Origin: Burkholderia sp. HI2500
GTDB lineage: Bacteria; Pseudomonadota; Gammaproteobacteria; Burkholderiales; Burkholderiaceae
DNA: 64,000 bases
Reading direction: 5' to 3'
NCBI RefSeq assembly: GCF_002223055.1
Contig: NZ_NKFL01000007.1
Location: 682,001-746,000 of the forward strand
Shown: one piece after another, positions 53,642-63,142 of the stretch
Position numbering within the stretch: the first letter of the stretch is position 1
Layout: every line of letters starts with the position of its first letter
Notes under the pieces: model-generated
What the model saw: only the letters and a program-made list of their open reading frames with translations
The model's database searches: none
Told to the model about the DNA's origin: nothing
Translations under genes and position numbers: made by a program

Positions 53642-54493
53642 ATGTCCAAGCCCCTTTCCCCCGTCCGTCACGCGCGCAGCCTGCTGTTCGTGCCGGCCAC
53701 CCGCCCCGAGCGCTTCGCGAAGGCGCTCGATTCGGGTGCCGACTGCATCATCGTCGACCTCGAGGATGCCGTCAGCCCCGACAGCAAGGACGACGCACGC
53801 GCGCAGCTTGCGCAGCACCTGCCGCGGCTGACGGCCGAGCAGCGTGCGCGCACCGTCGTGCGCGTGAACGCGGTCGGTACGCCTTGGCACGACGCGGACA
53901 TCGCGCTGCTGCGCGACTGGGCCGCGCAACGCGTGGCCGTGATGCTGCCGAAGTCCGAAGATGCGGGCGCGCTGCGCAAGGTTGCGGAGCGGCTCGGCGA
54001 GCACGCGCAACTCGTCGCGCTGATCGAATCGCTGGCCGGGCTCGATTCAGCCGACGCGCTGGCGCGCGACCCGCAGGTCGTGCGTGTCGCGTTCGGGCAT
54101 CTGGATTTCCAGCTCGACCTCGGCATGCGCGCGACGCCCGACGAGCCGGAGCTGGCCTTTGCGCGCAATGCGCTCGTGGCTGCGTCGCGCCGCGCGCAGT
54201 TGCCCGCACCGATCGACGGCGTGACCACGCGCACCGACGATGCCGAGCGTCTGACGGCCGATGCGCGGCGTGCGCGCGCGTTCGGCTTCGGCGGCAAGCT
54301 GTGCATCCACCCGGCGCAGGTCGCCGGCGTGAACGATGCGATGGGCTATTCGGAAGACGAGCAGGCATGGGCGCGCCGCGTGATCGACGCAGCCGCGAAA
54401 CACGGCGGCGCCGCGTTCAGCCTGGACGGCCGGATGGTCGATCTTCCAGTGATTCGGGCGGCCGAGGCGATCATCGCCGGTTCGCGGAAATAA
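53642..54493 (+). CDS. CitE-like lyase, probable citramalyl-CoA lyase
   Basis: A 283-residue member of the HpcH/HpaI/CitE aldolase family: ARSLLFVPATRPERFAKAL, GADCIIVDLEDAVSPDSKDD, RVNAVGTPWHDADIALL and LVALIESLAGLDSADALAR (metal-binding Glu), then FGGKLCIHPAQVAGVND. In itaconate catabolism this enzyme (Ccl/RipC) splits citramalyl-CoA into pyruvate and acetyl-CoA. Its coupling to the CoA-transferase and hydratase supports that role over malyl-CoA or citryl-CoA cleavage. Confidence 0.85.
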   Translation: MSKPLSPVRHARSLLFVPATRPERFAKALDSGADCIIVDLEDAVSPDSKDDARAQLAQHLPRLTAEQRARTVVRVNAVGTPWHDADIALLRDWAAQRVAVMLPKSEDAGALRKVAERLGEHAQLVALIESLAGLDSADALARDPQVVRVAFGHLDFQLDLGMRATPDEPELAFARNALVAASRRAQLPAPIDGVTTRTDDAERLTADARRARAFGFGGKLCIHPAQVAGVNDAMGYSEDEQAWARRVIDAAAKHGGAAFSLDGRMVDLPVIRAAEAIIAGSRK

Positions 54494-54543
54494 TCGATCG
54501 CGACTACGCGGCGCGCCCCACCGGTGCGCACCCGCGCCGCCGC

Positions 54544-55584
54544 TCAGGCCGCCGCTTGTTCGTGCCGATCGGCGGGACGCCAGCCGAGTGCCGGTGCAAT
54601 ACGCGTGATGACGTCGTCGAGGATCTGCAGATAGTTCTCGAACGGCAGGTTGTAGGGCAGTTCGACACGCAGTTCCCGCACCTGTCCGACCACCGGATCG
54701 GCCAGCAGCCGCTCCAGGATTTCGTCCGAGGGGCCGACCAGATCCGGCGCGTACAGCGTGCGTCGCTCGCCCTGCGGCGCCAGCGTGCGGGCATGACGCC
54801 CGTCTGCAAACGCGCGATAGCGTTCGCGCTCTTTTGCGCTCGCGCTGTCGGTCGGGACGATCACACGGCCCAGCGAGATACGCGGTGCGTGGGCTTCATG
54901 CCAATGGTCGCGATACAGCGCCAGTTGCCGCAACTGGGCGTCGAGATAATTGTCGGTGCCCTCGCCCGTGGTCACGTTGGCGATCAGCAAGTTGAAGCCG
55001 TTACGGGCCGCCCATTCGGCCGAGCGCGCGGATCCTGCGCCGTACCAGAGCCGCCCCGTCAAGCCCGGTGCGAAGGGGCTCACGCGCGGCCGGACCTTGC
55101 CCGCAGCCGATTCCACGAACGTGTCTTCGTCACCGAGCCAGTCGCCGGCCAGATTGCGGCGCAGCCGGGCCACGCGGGCATGCGAGAAGTCGACCCGTTC
55201 CGGATCGGTGTCGAACAGCCGTTCGCCCAGCAGCGCCCCGTGAATCGGCGCGCCAGCGCTGAGCCCGACGTTGAGCCGCCCGCGCGACAGCACGTCGACG
55301 GTGGCGAGGTCCTCGGCCAGCCGGAACGGATTCTCGTATCCCATCTGGATGACCGCCGCGCCCAACCCGATCCGCGTCGTGCGCTGGCTCGCCGCCGCGA
55401 GAAACGTCGCGGCCGACGAGACGGCGCGCTCGAGATGGCGTTGCCGTATCCAGGCGCCGTCGTAGCCGAGCGCCTCGCCCGCGTGGAACAGGTCGAGCGC
55501 TCGCTCGAATCCCTCCGCTGCGTCTTCGCCGGGGTAGTTTCCCGCTGTCAGGAAGGCAATATGATCAATGCGTACGTTGCTCAC
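54544..55584 (-). CDS. LLM-class flavin-dependent oxidoreductase
   Basis: A 346-residue luciferase-like monooxygenase. The start is the GTG at 55584 with AAGGA 7-8 nt upstream. Flavin-site stretches are TRIGLGAAVIQMGYENPFRLAEDLATVDVLSRGRL (given here in outline), GLSAGAP and WYGAGSARSAEWAARNGF. Such enzymes oxidise small organics with reduced FMN. It converges on the CitE-like gene and is not obviously part of that operon. Confidence 0.85.
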   Translation of the reverse strand: MSNVRIDHIAFLTAGNYPGEDAAEGFERALDLFHAGEALGYDGAWIRQRHLERAVSSAATFLAAASQRTTRIGLGAAVIQMGYENPFRLAEDLATVDVLSRGRLNVGLSAGAPIHGALLGERLFDTDPERVDFSHARVARLRRNLAGDWLGDEDTFVESAAGKVRPRVSPFAPGLTGRLWYGAGSARSAEWAARNGFNLLIANVTTGEGTDNYLDAQLRQLALYRDHWHEAHAPRISLGRVIVPTDSASAKERERYRAFADGRHARTLAPQGERRTLYAPDLVGPSDEILERLLADPVVGQVRELRVELPYNLPFENYLQILDDVITRIAPALGWRPADRHEQAAA

Positions 55585-56050
55585 TTTCGTGTCCTTCGCA
55601 ATCAGTCGAAAATCGAAAGGAAATGAGACATCGCGCTCGACCTCGAAAAGGTCGAGCCCATCGGATTCAAGCGGTCACGAGAAAGCGTGGAAGGGACTGA
55701 CGACTTCACATGCGTCGTCGATTATGGAGAACGTGCGACTGACCCGTTGCGGTCATTTCTTCTATGGATATGACGCGCGCATCCATAATGGAATGCGCGA
55801 TCGAGGCTGGGCGGTTCGACGCCCGTTGGCGGTCGTCGAGCGGTTGCGCGCACGCGGCCTCGGCCTGCGTGCACCGCGTCGGGATCGACCGGCGAAATCG
55901 GGGCGCCCGGGCGATACGGCGCCGACGGCTCGCGCTTCAACACCTTGCGTGACAGTGCGGCCGGGAAACCCAGCTAGGCCTTGAACAGCGACACGACCGT
56001 CACGCCGGAGGCAGACTCGCCGCGACGGTCGACAAGAGACTCACGCCCCG
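55585..56050. other. Intergenic region with hairpin
   Basis: A 466-bp stretch between the LLM and DUF1330 genes. It holds the hairpin at 55635-55657. Several open frames exist on both strands but none looks protein-like. Confidence 0.35.
55635..55657. promoter_or_regulatory. Perfect 9-bp dyad upstream of the LLM gene
   Basis: GCTCGACCT (55635-55643) and AGGTCGAGC (55649-55657) are exact reverse complements around CGAAA. It lies 51-73 bp upstream of the LLM start codon. It could be an operator or a leader hairpin. Confidence 0.5.
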
Positions 56051-56338
56051 TCAAACGCCTTCGACCAGCACGGCCCGAAAGCGTGCGCCCTTGAAGCGGT
56101 GCGGAACGATGGCCTGGTATGCCGGGCTGCCATACCATGCGTGCGCGGCGTCCCTGGACGGAAACTCGACGATCACCACCCCTTCCGGGCCGTCGCCCTC
56201 GAGCGTTTCCTGCGGGCCATACGCGGCCAGCACCTTCAACGGGTGGCCGGCGGTCGTCGCGCCGACCTTGTCCTGGTAGAGATCGAGTTCCTGCTGATCC
56301 TGCGTGCTTTCATGCGTGAAGACGATATAGGTCGCCAA
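56051..56338 (-). CDS. DUF1330-family protein
   Basis: A 95-residue protein from a TTG start at 56338 (read MATYIVFTHESTQDQQEL), with AGGAG 7 nt upstream. This gives exactly the usual family length; the longer frame to 56404 is not supported by a ribosome site. EGVVIVEFPSRDAAHAWYGS and YQAIVPHRFKGARFRAVLVEG are typical of this dimeric alpha-beta-barrel family. Function unknown. Confidence 0.82.
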   Translation of the reverse strand: MATYIVFTHESTQDQQELDLYQDKVGATTAGHPLKVLAAYGPQETLEGDGPEGVVIVEFPSRDAAHAWYGSPAYQAIVPHRFKGARFRAVLVEGV

Positions 56339-56510
56339 GATTGCACTCCTGATGCGTTCGAGAATGATGGGACGATCGGGAGATCGTCCGCCGGACAACG
56401 GCACTCATCCTAACCATCGGGCGCGCTTTCTCTTATCCCCCTGCTTCCAACTCTCTATTCGAGCCGGATTAACAATGGACGCAACCGGTCGGCCGGGCGC
56501 ATGTCGCGGC

Positions 56511-56542
56511 ACCAAAAGAAAACACCCCTCGACGAGGGGTGC
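56511..56542 (-). terminator. Rho-independent terminator of the UvrA-like gene
   Basis: On the minus strand a GC stem (CACCCCT and AGGGGTG around CGTCG; arms extend to 9 bp) is followed by TTTTCTTTT. It lies about 95 bp after the UvrA-like stop codon at 56635. This is the clearest intrinsic terminator in the window. Confidence 0.8.
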
Positions 56543-56634
56543 ATGAGCCGGATCGCGGTGCCCCCCAGCCGCTGGCAAGTCAGCTGGGGGAACTCACCGC
56601 CCGGCACCGGAGCCGTCGAGACGCAGCGTCGCGC

Positions 56635-59600
56635 TCACCCTACTCGCGCTTCGCCCTCGCGCTCGGCTTCGCCTTCGTCCGACCCCGTTCGCGCCAGCAC
56701 CGGCTTGAGCGCCTGCCCGGTGTGGCTTGCGCTCACCTGCGCGAGCGCTTCCGGCGGCGCCGCCGCGACGATCGTGCCGCCGCCCACGCCGCCTTCCGGC
56801 CCGAGATCGATGATCCAGTCGGCTTCCGCGATCACGTCGAGGTCATGCTCGATCACGACGACGCTGTGCCCCGCATCGACGAGCCGGTGCAGCACGCGAA
56901 TCAGCTTCGCGACGTCGGCCATGTGCAGGCCGACCGTCGGTTCGTCGAGCACGTACAGCGTGTGCGGCGCCTTCTGGCCGCGCCGCGTGATGTCGTCGCG
57001 CACCTTCGTCAGCTCGGTGACGAGCTTGATGCGCTGCGCCTCGCCGCCCGACAGCGTCGGCGACGGCTGGCCGAGCGTCAGGTACCCGAGCCCGACATCC
57101 TTCATCAGCTGCAGCGGATGCGCGATGTTCGAGATCGGCGCGAAGAATTCCACCGCCTCGTCGATCTCCATCGTCAGCACGTCGCCGATGTTCCGGCCGC
57201 GCCACGTGACGGCAAGCGTCTCCGGGTTGAAGCGCTGCCCGTGGCACACGTCGCACGGCACCTTCACGTCGGGCAGGAAGCTCATCCCGATCGTGCGCAC
57301 GCCTTGTCCTTCACATGCGGGGCAGCGCCCGTCGCCGGTATTGAACGAGAAGCGCGACGCCGTGTAGCCGCGCGCCCGCGCTTCGAGCGTATCGGCGAAC
57401 AGCTTGCGGATCGTGTCCCATACGCCGATATAGGTGGCCGGGCACGAGCGCGGCGTCTTGCCGATCGGCGTCTGGTCGACTTCCAGCACGCGGTCGATCT
57501 GCTCCCAGCCGCTCAGCGATTCGCAGCCCTGCCACGCATGCGTGACGTTCAGCGACGGCCTCGGCGCGCTGCGCGCGAGCACGCTCGAACGGCGGTTGGT
57601 GGCCGGCGCGTCCTGCTGCGCGGCCTTGCGTGCGCGGCGCGTGGCCGGCGACGACAGTACCGAGCGGCCGACCGCGTCGAGCAGGTTCGTCATCAGCACG
57701 TCGCGCGCGAGCGTCGACTTGCCCGAGCCGCTCACGCCCGTCACCGCGACGAGCCGCGCGAGCGGAATGCCGACCGTGACGTCACGCAGGTTGTGCAGCC
57801 GCGCGCCATGCACGGTCAGCCACGCGTCCGGCACCGCGGCGCCACCCTGCTTGCCCGGCAGGCTCACGCTGCGGCGCGGCTGCAGCGGGTGCGTCATCGG
57901 CTGCGCGAGCAGGCGCCCCGTGACCGAATCGGACTGCGCGGCCAGATCCGCGACCGCGCCCTGCGCGACCAGCGTGCCGCCGCGCTTGCCGGCGCCCGGG
58001 CCGACATCGATGATGTGATCGGCGCGGCGGATCGTGTCCTCGTCATGCTCGACGACGACGAGCGTATTGCCCTTGTCGCCGAGCTTGCGCAGCGCGTCCA
58101 GCAGGATCTGGTTGTCGCGCGGATGCAGGCCGATCGTCGGTTCGTCGAGCACGTAGCAGACGCCCTGCAGGTTGCTGCCGAGCTGCGCGGCGAGCCGGAT
58201 GCGCTGCGCTTCGCCGCCCGACAGGCTCGGCGCCGCGCGATCGAGGCTCAGGTAACCAAGCCCGACTTCCTCGAGAAACGCGAGGCGGCTGCCGATCTCG
58301 CTGACGATGTCGCGTGCGATCTGCGCGTCGCGCCCCGTCAGTTCCAGCCCGTCGATCCAGCGGCGCGTGTCGGACACCGTCCATTGCGCGACCTCGACGA
58401 TCGGATGCGCGTCGAAGGTGACCGCGCGCGCGGACGGGTTCAGCCGCGTGCCGTGGCAATCCGGGCACGGCTCGTTGCCCACGCCTTCCGGCTCCTGCTC
58501 GTCGGACGGCAGCGTCTGCTCGCGGCCGCGATCATCGCCGGCGAGCACCGTGTCGTCATACGCGGCGCGCTGTTCGCGCGTGAGCGTGACGCCGGTGCCG
58601 ACGCAAGTCGTGCACCAGCCATGCTTGCTGTTGTACGAGAACATCCGCGGGTCCAGCTCCGGGTAGCTCGTGCCGCACACCGGGCACGCGCGCTTGACCG
58701 ACAGCACCTTGACCGTGCCGACCCGCGCGGTCGAATGATCGTTCTGCATCGCGTGGTGCAGCCCGTCGAGCGGCGCGAGCAGATGCATCACGCCCTTGCC
58801 GAGCTCGAGCGTCTCGTCGAGCACGCGCCGCAGTTCGGCCTCGTGGTCCGGCGACACGATGATGTCGGCCACCGGCAGCTCGATCGTATGCTCGCGGAAG
58901 CGGTCGAGCTTCGGCCACGGATCGACCGGCACGAACTCGCCATCGACGCGCAGATGCGTGCTGCCGCGCGCCTTCGCCCACTTCGCGAGATCCGTATACA
59001 CGCCCTTGCGGTTGACGACGAGCGGCGCGAGCAGCCCGACGTGCTCGCCGCGATGATCGCGCAGCAACTGCGCGGCGATCGATTCGACGGATTGCGACGT
59101 GACGGGCGTGCCGTCGTGGATGCAATGCTGCAGGCCGAGCTTCACGTACAGCAGCCGCAGGAAGTGCCAGACTTCGGACGTGGTCGCGACCGTGCTCTTG
59201 CGCCCGCCGCGCGACAGCCGCTGCTCGATCGCGACGGTCGGCGGAATGCCGTACACCGCATCGACTTCAGGGCGGCCGGCCGGCTGCACGATCGAGCGTG
59301 CATACGCGTTCAGCGATTCGAGGTAACGGCGCTGGCCTTCGTGGAACAGGATGTCGAACGCGAGCGTCGACTTGCCGGAACCCGACACCCCGGTGATCAC
59401 GTTGAACTTGCCGTGCGGGATGTCGACGTCGAGCGCCTTCAGGTTGTGTTCGCGCGCATTGACGATCCGCACGACGTCTTCGCCTTCGATCGCACGCCGC
59501 TCGCGCGCCGCGTTCAGCACGGCCTGCAGCGGCTTGCCTTCGTCGGCGAGCGCCAGCTCGGCATCCATTGCGCGGTCGTACTGCAGCAGCGCCACGCCGG

Positions 59601-62529
59601 TATGCGATTCGGCGCAGGCCTTCACGTCGTCGGGCGTACCCGCGCACAGCACGAGGCCGCCGCCGTCGCCGCCTTCCGGGCCGAGATCGATCAGCCAGTC
59701 GGCCGCACGGATCACGTCGAGGTTGTGCTCGATCACGATCAGCGAATGGCCGGCCGCGAGCAGCTTGCCGAACGCCTGCATCAGCTTCGCGATGTCGTCG
59801 AAGTGCAGCCCGGTGGTCGGCTCGTCGAACATGAACAGCTTCGCCCGCGCGATGCGCGCTTCTTCCGTGACGACCCGGCGCCCATTGACGGCCGCCGCCG
59901 ATTCGGCGAGGAAGCCGGCCAGCTTCAGCCGCTGCGCTTCGCCGCCCGACAGCGTCGGCACCGGCTGGCCGAGCTTCACGTATTCGAGGCCGACGTCGAC
60001 GATCGGCTGCAGCACGCGCAGCACCTCGGCGTCGGTCGCGAAGAACGCGGCCGCTTCGCTGACGGTAAGGTCGAGCACGTCGGCGATGCTCAGCGCGCGG
60101 CCGTTGCGCTCGATGCGCACTTCGAGAATCTCGGCACGGTAGCGGCTGCCGTCGCAATCCGGGCAGCGCAGGTAGACGTCGCTCAGGAACTGCATCTCGA
60201 TGTGCTCGAAGCCCGAGCCGCCGCAGGTCGGGCACCGGCCGTCGCCCGAGTTGAAGCTGAACGTGCCGGCGCCGTAGCCGCGTTGCAGCGCGAGCGGCAC
60301 CTTCGCGAACAGCTTGCGGATCTCGTCGAACGCGCCGACGTAGCTCGCCGGGTTCGACCGCGTGGTCTTGCCGATCGGCGACTGGTCGACGAACACGACG
60401 TCGCCGACCTGGTCGGCGCCCGTGAGGCTGCGATACGCGCCCGGCGACTCGGTCGCCTTGCCGTGGTGCCGCGCCATCGCCGGATAGAGCACGTCCTGCA
60501 GCAGCGTGGATTTGCCGGACCCCGACACGCCCGTCACGCAGACGAGCCGCTGCAGCGGGATCTCGACGGTCACGTCGCGCAGGTTGTGTTCGCTCGCACC
60601 TTCGAGCACGATGCGCGGCGTGTTCGCGTCGACCACCCGGCGCGCCCAGTTCGACGCATGCGCGACATGCTTGCGGCCGCCGAGATACTCGCCCGTCAGC
60701 GTATGCGCGGAGCGGATGTCGCCCGGCGTGCCGTCGTAGACGATCGTGCCGCCGCGCTCGCCCGGGCCGGGCCCCATGTCGATCAGCCGGTCGGCCGCGA
60801 GCATCACCGACGGATCGTGTTCGACCACGACCAGCGTATTGCCCGCGTCGCGCAGCCGCTGCATCGCCTCGACGATCCGCGTGAGGTCGCGCGGATGCAG
60901 GCCGATGCTCGGTTCGTCGAGCACGAACAGGGTTTTCGTGAGCGACGTGCCGAGCGCCGTCGTCAGGTTGATCCGCTGCACCTCGCCGCCCGACAGCGTG
61001 CGGCTCTGCCGGTCGAGCGTCAGGTAGCCGAGCCCCACGTCGCACAGGTATTTCAGGCGCGTGCGCACCTCGGCGAGCAGCAGCTTCAGCGCATCGTCGA
61101 GCAGCGCGCTCGGCAGCGTGATGTCGTCGAAGAAGCGGCGAATGCGCTCGATCGGCAGCAGCATCAGGTCGTGCACGGTGAGGCCCGGCAGCGCTTCGAG
61201 CTGCGCGCGACTCCAGTCGACGCCGCGCGGCATGAAGCGGCCGGCCGGCGCGAGCACGCCGTCTGCATTTTCTTTCGACCCGAGCCGCCATTGCAGCGAT
61301 TCCGTCTTCAGGCGCGCGCCGCCGCACACGTCACACGGCGTGTAGCTGCGGTATTTCGACAGCAGCACGCGGATATGCATCTTGTACGCTTTCGACTCGA
61401 GATAGCCGAAGAAGCGCTTCACGCCGTACCACTGGCTCTGCCACTTCCCGTTCCAGTCCGGCGACCCGTTGACGACCCAGTCGCGCTCGGCGTCCGACAG
61501 CTCGGACCACGGCGTGTCGCGCGGGATGCCGGCTTTCGCCGCGTAGCGCATCAGGTCGTCCTGGCACTCCTTCCAGGCCGGGGTCTGCATCGGCTTGATC
61601 GCGCCGCCGCGCAGCGTCTTGCGCGCGTCGGGGATCACGAGGCCGAGATCGACGCCGATCACGCGGCCGAAGCCGCGGCAGGTTTCGCATGCGCCGTATG
61701 CCGAATTGAACGAGAACAGCGCCGCCTGCGGCTCCGCGTAGCGCAGGTCGCTGTCGGGATCGTGGAGCCCGGTGGAGAAGCGCCATACCTGCGGCTCGGC
61801 AACCGCGCTCCCGGCGTCGGCCGGCAGCACATAGACGTTCACGCGCCCGCCGCCGCGCTTCAGCGACGCCTCGATCGCCTCGACCACGCGCACCTTGTCG
61901 GCGCCCTGCACGCGGAAGCGGTCGGCCACCACGTCGAGCACCTTGCGCGGCCCGGTGGGCGACGCGACCTCGCGCTGCGCCTGCACGCGCGTATAGCCGC
62001 TCGCCGACAGCCACTGCGCGATTTCTTCGTCGGACACCGCTTCCGGCAGCTCGACCGGGAACGTGACGACGACGCGCGGATCGTCCGCCTGCGTGCGCGC
62101 GACGAGCTCCGCGTAGATCGTCTCCGGCGTGTCGTGCCGCACCTGCCGCGCGGTCTTGCGGTCGAACAGCTCGGCCGCGCGCGCGTACAGCAGCTTCAGG
62201 TGATCGTTCAGCTCGGTCATCGTGCCGACGGTCGAGCGCGAGCTGCGCACCGGGTTGGTCTGGTCGATCGCGATGGCCGGCGGCACGCCGTCGACACGTT
62301 CGACCTGCGGGCGGTCCATCCGGTCGAGGAACTGCCGCGCGTACGCGCTGAACGTCTCGACGTAGCGCCGCTGGCCTTCCGCGTACAGCGTGTCGAACAC
62401 GAGGCTGGACTTGCCGGAGCCCGACGGGCCGGTGACGACCGTCATCTCGCCGGTACGCAGGTCGAGATCGAGATTCTTGAGGTTGTGCTGACGTGCTCCG
62501 CGAATGCGGATCAGATTGCTGGATGACAA
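56635..62529 (-). CDS. Double-length UvrA-family protein (four ABC ATPase modules)
   Basis: About 1,964 residues from the TTG at 62529 (read MSSSNLIRIRGARQHNLKNL). The frame stays open to 62652, but a LexA box and -10 element lie there, so the start must be inside. It reads as two UvrA units fused head to tail, each with two ABC modules. Walker A sites are near residues 34 (GPSGSGKSS), 666, 1046 and 1598 (GVSGSGKST in each). LSGGEAQR signatures recur, and zinc CxxC pairs (CETC/CDVC, CPTC/CPDC, CPVC/CPDC, CPAC/CDVC) are kept. UvrA recognises DNA damage as a dimer, so the fusion could be a covalent dimer. Normal UvrA is about 950 residues; this is a paralogue, presumably additional to one elsewhere. 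Confidence 0.9.
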   Translation of the reverse strand: MSSSNLIRIRGARQHNLKNLDLDLRTGEMTVVTGPSGSGKSSLVFDTLYAEGQRRYVETFSAYARQFLDRMDRPQVERVDGVPPAIAIDQTNPVRSSRSTVGTMTELNDHLKLLYARAAELFDRKTARQVRHDTPETIYAELVARTQADDPRVVVTFPVELPEAVSDEEIAQWLSASGYTRVQAQREVASPTGPRKVLDVVADRFRVQGADKVRVVEAIEASLKRGGGRVNVYVLPADAGSAVAEPQVWRFSTGLHDPDSDLRYAEPQAALFSFNSAYGACETCRGFGRVIGVDLGLVIPDARKTLRGGAIKPMQTPAWKECQDDLMRYAAKAGIPRDTPWSELSDAERDWVVNGSPDWNGKWQSQWYGVKRFFGYLESKAYKMHIRVLLSKYRSYTPCDVCGGARLKTESLQWRLGSKENADGVLAPAGRFMPRGVDWSRAQLEALPGLTVHDLMLLPIERIRRFFDDITLPSALLDDALKLLLAEVRTRLKYLCDVGLGYLTLDRQSRTLSGGEVQRINLTTALGTSLTKTLFVLDEPSIGLHPRDLTRIVEAMQRLRDAGNTLVVVEHDPSVMLAADRLIDMGPGPGERGGTIVYDGTPGDIRSAHTLTGEYLGGRKHVAHASNWARRVVDANTPRIVLEGASEHNLRDVTVEIPLQRLVCVTGVSGSGKSTLLQDVLYPAMARHHGKATESPGAYRSLTGADQVGDVVFVDQSPIGKTTRSNPASYVGAFDEIRKLFAKVPLALQRGYGAGTFSFNSGDGRCPTCGGSGFEHIEMQFLSDVYLRCPDCDGSRYRAEILEVRIERNGRALSIADVLDLTVSEAAAFFATDAEVLRVLQPIVDVGLEYVKLGQPVPTLSGGEAQRLKLAGFLAESAAAVNGRRVVTEEARIARAKLFMFDEPTTGLHFDDIAKLMQAFGKLLAAGHSLIVIEHNLDVIRAADWLIDLGPEGGDGGGLVLCAGTPDDVKACAESHTGVALLQYDRAMDAELALADEGKPLQAVLNAARERRAIEGEDVVRIVNAREHNLKALDVDIPHGKFNVITGVSGSGKSTLAFDILFHEGQRRYLESLNAYARSIVQPAGRPEVDAVYGIPPTVAIEQRLSRGGRKSTVATTSEVWHFLRLLYVKLGLQHCIHDGTPVTSQSVESIAAQLLRDHRGEHVGLLAPLVVNRKGVYTDLAKWAKARGSTHLRVDGEFVPVDPWPKLDRFREHTIELPVADIIVSPDHEAELRRVLDETLELGKGVMHLLAPLDGLHHAMQNDHSTARVGTVKVLSVKRACPVCGTSYPELDPRMFSYNSKHGWCTTCVGTGVTLTREQRAAYDDTVLAGDDRGREQTLPSDEQEPEGVGNEPCPDCHGTRLNPSARAVTFDAHPIVEVAQWTVSDTRRWIDGLELTGRDAQIARDIVSEIGSRLAFLEEVGLGYLSLDRAAPSLSGGEAQRIRLAAQLGSNLQGVCYVLDEPTIGLHPRDNQILLDALRKLGDKGNTLVVVEHDEDTIRRADHIIDVGPGAGKRGGTLVAQGAVADLAAQSDSVTGRLLAQPMTHPLQPRRSVSLPGKQGGAAVPDAWLTVHGARLHNLRDVTVGIPLARLVAVTGVSGSGKSTLARDVLMTNLLDAVGRSVLSSPATRRARKAAQQDAPATNRRSSVLARSAPRPSLNVTHAWQGCESLSGWEQIDRVLEVDQTPIGKTPRSCPATYIGVWDTIRKLFADTLEARARGYTASRFSFNTGDGRCPACEGQGVRTIGMSFLPDVKVPCDVCHGQRFNPETLAVTWRGRNIGDVLTMEIDEAVEFFAPISNIAHPLQLMKDVGLGYLTLGQPSPTLSGGEAQRIKLVTELTKVRDDITRRGQKAPHTLYVLDEPTVGLHMADVAKLIRVLHRLVDAGHSVVVIEHDLDVIAEADWIIDLGPEGGVGGGTIVAAAPPEALAQVSASHTGQALKPVLARTGSDEGEAEREGEARVG

Positions 62530-62650
62530 TTTGCCTGCCCGTCTGAATGAGTTAGCCAGAGTGCTCGGTGCCGGAACGCTGCGGCGGATGCCCGCAGGCG
62601 CGGCGCACGGGCCGCAACGGTTGCACGTGTGCGGCTCGATTGCGACGGAC

Positions 62651-62672
62651 ACTATACTGTATATTCATACAG
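62651..62672 (-). promoter_or_regulatory. LexA (SOS) box overlapping UvrA-like promoter
   Basis: TACTGTATATTCATACAGTT contains a perfect CTG-N10-CAG (62657-62672) with the AT-rich interior of the enterobacterial/betaproteobacterial LexA consensus. On the minus strand the box is directly followed by TATAGT (62651-62656), a good -10 element. LexA binding would block this promoter, so DNA damage should induce the gene. Confidence 0.85.
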
Positions 62673-63058
62673 TTTTCCATGACGACCCTGGCGCCGTCAT
62701 GGGCAGGCGGCTGGCGAGGGGGCGAGACGCCTGCCGGCATGGCATGGCGCGATGACGGGCACCCTGAAATCTCGGATCACCCGGATTCCGCTGTCGGTCG
62801 CCGCTGTCCGTCCGATGCAGCCGGACCCCAGGAATAAACGCCTCGCCGCGCACGTTTACCGCACGTACCGCACCAAGAAAGCGTTCATGCCGTCGCACCG
62901 GCAGGGGTGTCTGCGTGCGCGGCAGTCACGCCGATCGATCCCCCACTCCTGATTCCCCCTTCCCCACGTCTCGCTTGCGCGACGGCGCCTGCCGAACAGG
63001 CGACCGGGCGCATGCTGGTTCGCAGCGGTAATGGACGCGTCCCGCCCACCATTCGAAT

Positions 63059-63084
63059 CCCCCGTCGCCGGCTGACGACGGGGG
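63059..63084. repeat. 9-bp-stem GC hairpin
   Basis: CCCCCGTCG (63059-63067) and CGACGGGGG (63076-63084) are exact reverse complements with an 8-nt loop. It has no T-run. It lies about 70 bp upstream of chrB and could insulate it. Confidence 0.45.
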
Positions 63085-63117
63085 CAGCCTTCCCCCGCGT
63101 GCAGCGCTCGAAAAGTT

Positions 63118-63131
63118 AACTTGTAGAAGTT
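63118..63131 (+). promoter_or_regulatory. Dyad 1 upstream of chrB
   Basis: AACTT (63118-63122) and AAGTT (63127-63131) are inverted repeats around GTAG. TTGTAG (63121-63126) inside it could serve as a -35 element, 17 bp before TAGCAT. A repressor bound here would cover the promoter. Confidence 0.5.
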
Positions 63132-63142
63132 GTGACGCATTA

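Noticed and set aside
56539..62526. Plus-strand open frame of 1,995 codons opposite the UvrA-like gene
   Set aside because: It is the antisense shadow of a GC-rich gene: rich in Arg, Ala, His, Asp and Gln, no domain, and the UvrA motifs on the other strand are complete.
63050..63066. TTCGAATC-like sequence resembling a tRNA T-loop
   Set aside because: The flanking bases do not form a T-stem and no acceptor or anticodon stem is seen.
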